Source: Erysipelotrichaceae bacterium
GTDB taxonomy: Bacteria > Bacillota_I > Bacilli_A > Erysipelotrichales > Erysipelotrichaceae
Assembly (NCBI GenBank): GCA_024709285.1
Contig: JANJWY010000143.1
Location: forward strand, 1 to 7,348
Reading direction: 5' to 3'
Length of the DNA stretch: 7,348 nucleotides
A program made the position numbers and the translations under genes. Position 1 is the first letter of the stretch. The number at the start of each line of letters is the position of its first letter. The notes under the pieces were generated by a model that did not search any database, had not been told where the DNA came from, and saw nothing but the letters and a program-made list of their open reading frames with translations. Positions 6,645 through 7,348 of this stretch are shown piece by piece.

Positions 6645-7231
6645 CACTGCTGGTCGCATCACTGGCCAAACAATTGCCTCCGGTTTTTGCGGACTATATC
6701 GTAGGTGTCGACAGGGGAGCGCTAGTCTGTGCAACATTGGGGATCATGATGGATTTGGCCATCGGCGATTTTGATTCGGTCTCAGCGGAAGAACTGGACA
6801 TGATCCGTACGTTTAGTAAGGAAGTCGTAAGGCTGGACACGGTCAAGGATGTGACAGATACTCAGGCAGCATTGTCTTATGTCGAGGATTTTGATGAAGT
6901 GATGATCTGTGGAGGATTGGGTGGCCGCATCGATCATCAGCAGATCAATATCGGCTTGGTGAAAAAGGACATCCGATTGAGCCTGTGGGATGAAAATCAT
7001 CTTATTTATGCCGTTGACGGTGAAAAAACCATAAAAAAAGCGGATTACCGCTATTTATCGCTGTTTGCCTGTACGGAGTCGACGGTTGATCTGAGCGGAG
7101 TAAAGTATCCGCTGTCAAATCGAAAGATACATGAAAACGATCTGTATCTTGTAAGCAATGAAATTCTTGATGAGGAAGCTCTTATCCGGGTCAATGGAAA
7201 AGTGCTGATCATCCAAAGCAATGATGCATAA
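6635..7231 (+). CDS. thiN: Thiamine pyrophosphokinase
   Basis: The 198-residue protein transfers pyrophosphate from ATP to thiamine, making the active cofactor thiamine diphosphate. Family motifs are visible: GVDRGALVCATLGI, then IGDFDSV with D45 and D47 for metal and ATP binding, KDVTDTQAAL, and GGLGGRIDHQQINI with R98, D100 and H101. The C-terminal third is the beta-rich thiamine-binding half and is more divergent. It is somewhat shorter than B. subtilis ThiN (214), mainly at the N-terminus, where the glycine-rich first strand is reduced to VALLVASLAK. The start ATG at 6635 has a GGAGA site (6626-6630) 4 nt upstream and lies within the last rpe codons. No TPP riboswitch is visible, so regulation is probably that of the operon. 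The stop TAA runs straight into the terminator. Confidence 0.93.
   Translation: MSVALLVASLAKQLPPVFADYIVGVDRGALVCATLGIMMDLAIGDFDSVSAEELDMIRTFSKEVVRLDTVKDVTDTQAALSYVEDFDEVMICGGLGGRIDHQQINIGLVKKDIRLSLWDENHLIYAVDGEKTIKKADYRYLSLFACTESTVDLSGVKYPLSNRKIHENDLYLVSNEILDEEALIRVNGKVLIIQSNDA
7033..7052 (-). terminator. Possible minus-strand intrinsic terminator inside thiN
   Basis: Read on the minus strand, AGCGG-TAAT-CCGCT forms a perfect 5-bp stem with a 4-nt loop, followed at once by a run of T (7039 down to 7033). It lies about 180 nt past the rpmB terminator, so it could stop readthrough from rpmB. The stem is short, and the A-run on the + strand encodes lysines, so chance is a real alternative. Confidence 0.3.
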
Positions 7232-7260
7232 AAAAAACGGTTGACACCGTTTGTTTTTTT
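7230..7260. terminator. Bidirectional intrinsic terminator between thiN and rpmB
   Basis: A 7-bp perfect stem, AAACGGT (7235-7241) with ACCGTTT (7246-7252), encloses the loop TGAC. A tract of A precedes it and T7 (7254-7260) follows, so it works as a hairpin plus U-run on either strand. It would end the long + strand operon after thiN and the convergent rpmB transcript. Both stop codons are embedded in its A and T tracts. Confidence 0.88.
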
Positions 7261-7348
7261 AGGCAGCTTGCTGGGCTTTTAATGCTTTTAAGGCGCGGGC
7301 GGAAATACGGATTTTTTGCGGCTTTCCATCGACCATCACTTTAACTTT
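7259..7348 (-). CDS. rpmB: 50S ribosomal protein L28, C-terminal part, 5' end outside window
   Basis: The minus strand encodes 29 residues ending in TAA (complement of 7259-7261): KVKVMVDGKPQKIRISARAL followed by KALKAQQAA. This matches the C-terminal half of L28, whose family pattern is KVRxxVdGKPKKVxVSARALKSGKV. L28 is a small 50S protein of about 62 residues; its N-terminal half, with cysteines in some species, lies beyond the window. The Ala/Gln-rich tail differs from the usual GKVxRV-type ending. Convergent orientation towards thiN is the same as in B. subtilis, except that spoVM is absent between them. The frame was read by hand because it is too short and too near the edge to stand out as an ORF. 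Confidence 0.9.
   Translation of the reverse strand, partial: KVKVMVDGKPQKIRISARALKALKAQQAA

Noticed and set aside
7021..7039. A6 and A7 runs in thiN as programmed slippage sites
   Set aside because: The frame stays open to a normal family end at 7229-7231. Nothing points to a useful alternative product, and lysine codons explain the runs.

Overview
The window is a conserved housekeeping cluster from a Gram-positive bacterium of the Bacillota (Firmicutes). Gene order and content support this: the end of priA, then rsmB, rlmN, prpC (PP2C phosphatase), prkC (PASTA kinase), rsgA, rpe and thiN on the + strand, facing rpmB (ribosomal protein L28) on the - strand. Bacillus subtilis has the same order, but with def and fmt between priA and rsmB, and spoVM between thiN and rpmB. 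All three are missing here. With strong AAGGAG-type ribosome binding sites, moderate GC by eye and a TATGGTAAAAT-type extended -10 box, this suggests a non-Bacillus lineage, possibly Erysipelotrichia-like. That placement is inference and weak.

Layout. 2-406 is the C-terminal 134 codons of PriA, cut by the window edge. 418-1662 is rsmB and 1691-2728 is rlmN, both rRNA methyltransferase genes; a good promoter candidate for rlmN overlaps the end of rsmB. 2730-3467 and 3460-5118 are the phosphatase/kinase signalling pair, overlapping by 8 nt. 5128-5994 (rsgA), 5991-6644 (rpe) and 6635-7231 (thiN) follow with overlaps or gaps under 10 nt. A bidirectional hairpin terminator fills the 27-nt gap to rpmB (7259-7348, minus strand, C-terminal 29 codons only).

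How the genes fit together. Most products serve ribosome or translation quality: RsmB and RlmN modify 16S and 23S rRNA, RsgA matures the 30S subunit, and L28 is a 50S protein. PrpC and PrkC form a reversible Ser/Thr phosphorylation switch; in B. subtilis the RsgA homologue is a known PrkC substrate, so its position just downstream makes sense. Rpe (pentose phosphate pathway) and ThiN (thiamine diphosphate, cofactor of transketolase) are metabolically linked. The tight spacing implies one long transcript, with at least one probable internal promoter.

No gap of 300 bases or more lacks a gene, and I see no mobile element, CRISPR array, tRNA or riboswitch. I do not find a previously undescribed system. 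The items most worth checking are fine-scale: the internal promoter with a very short leader, an apparent minus-strand terminator inside thiN, the compact shared terminator, and the divergent PASTA repeats.
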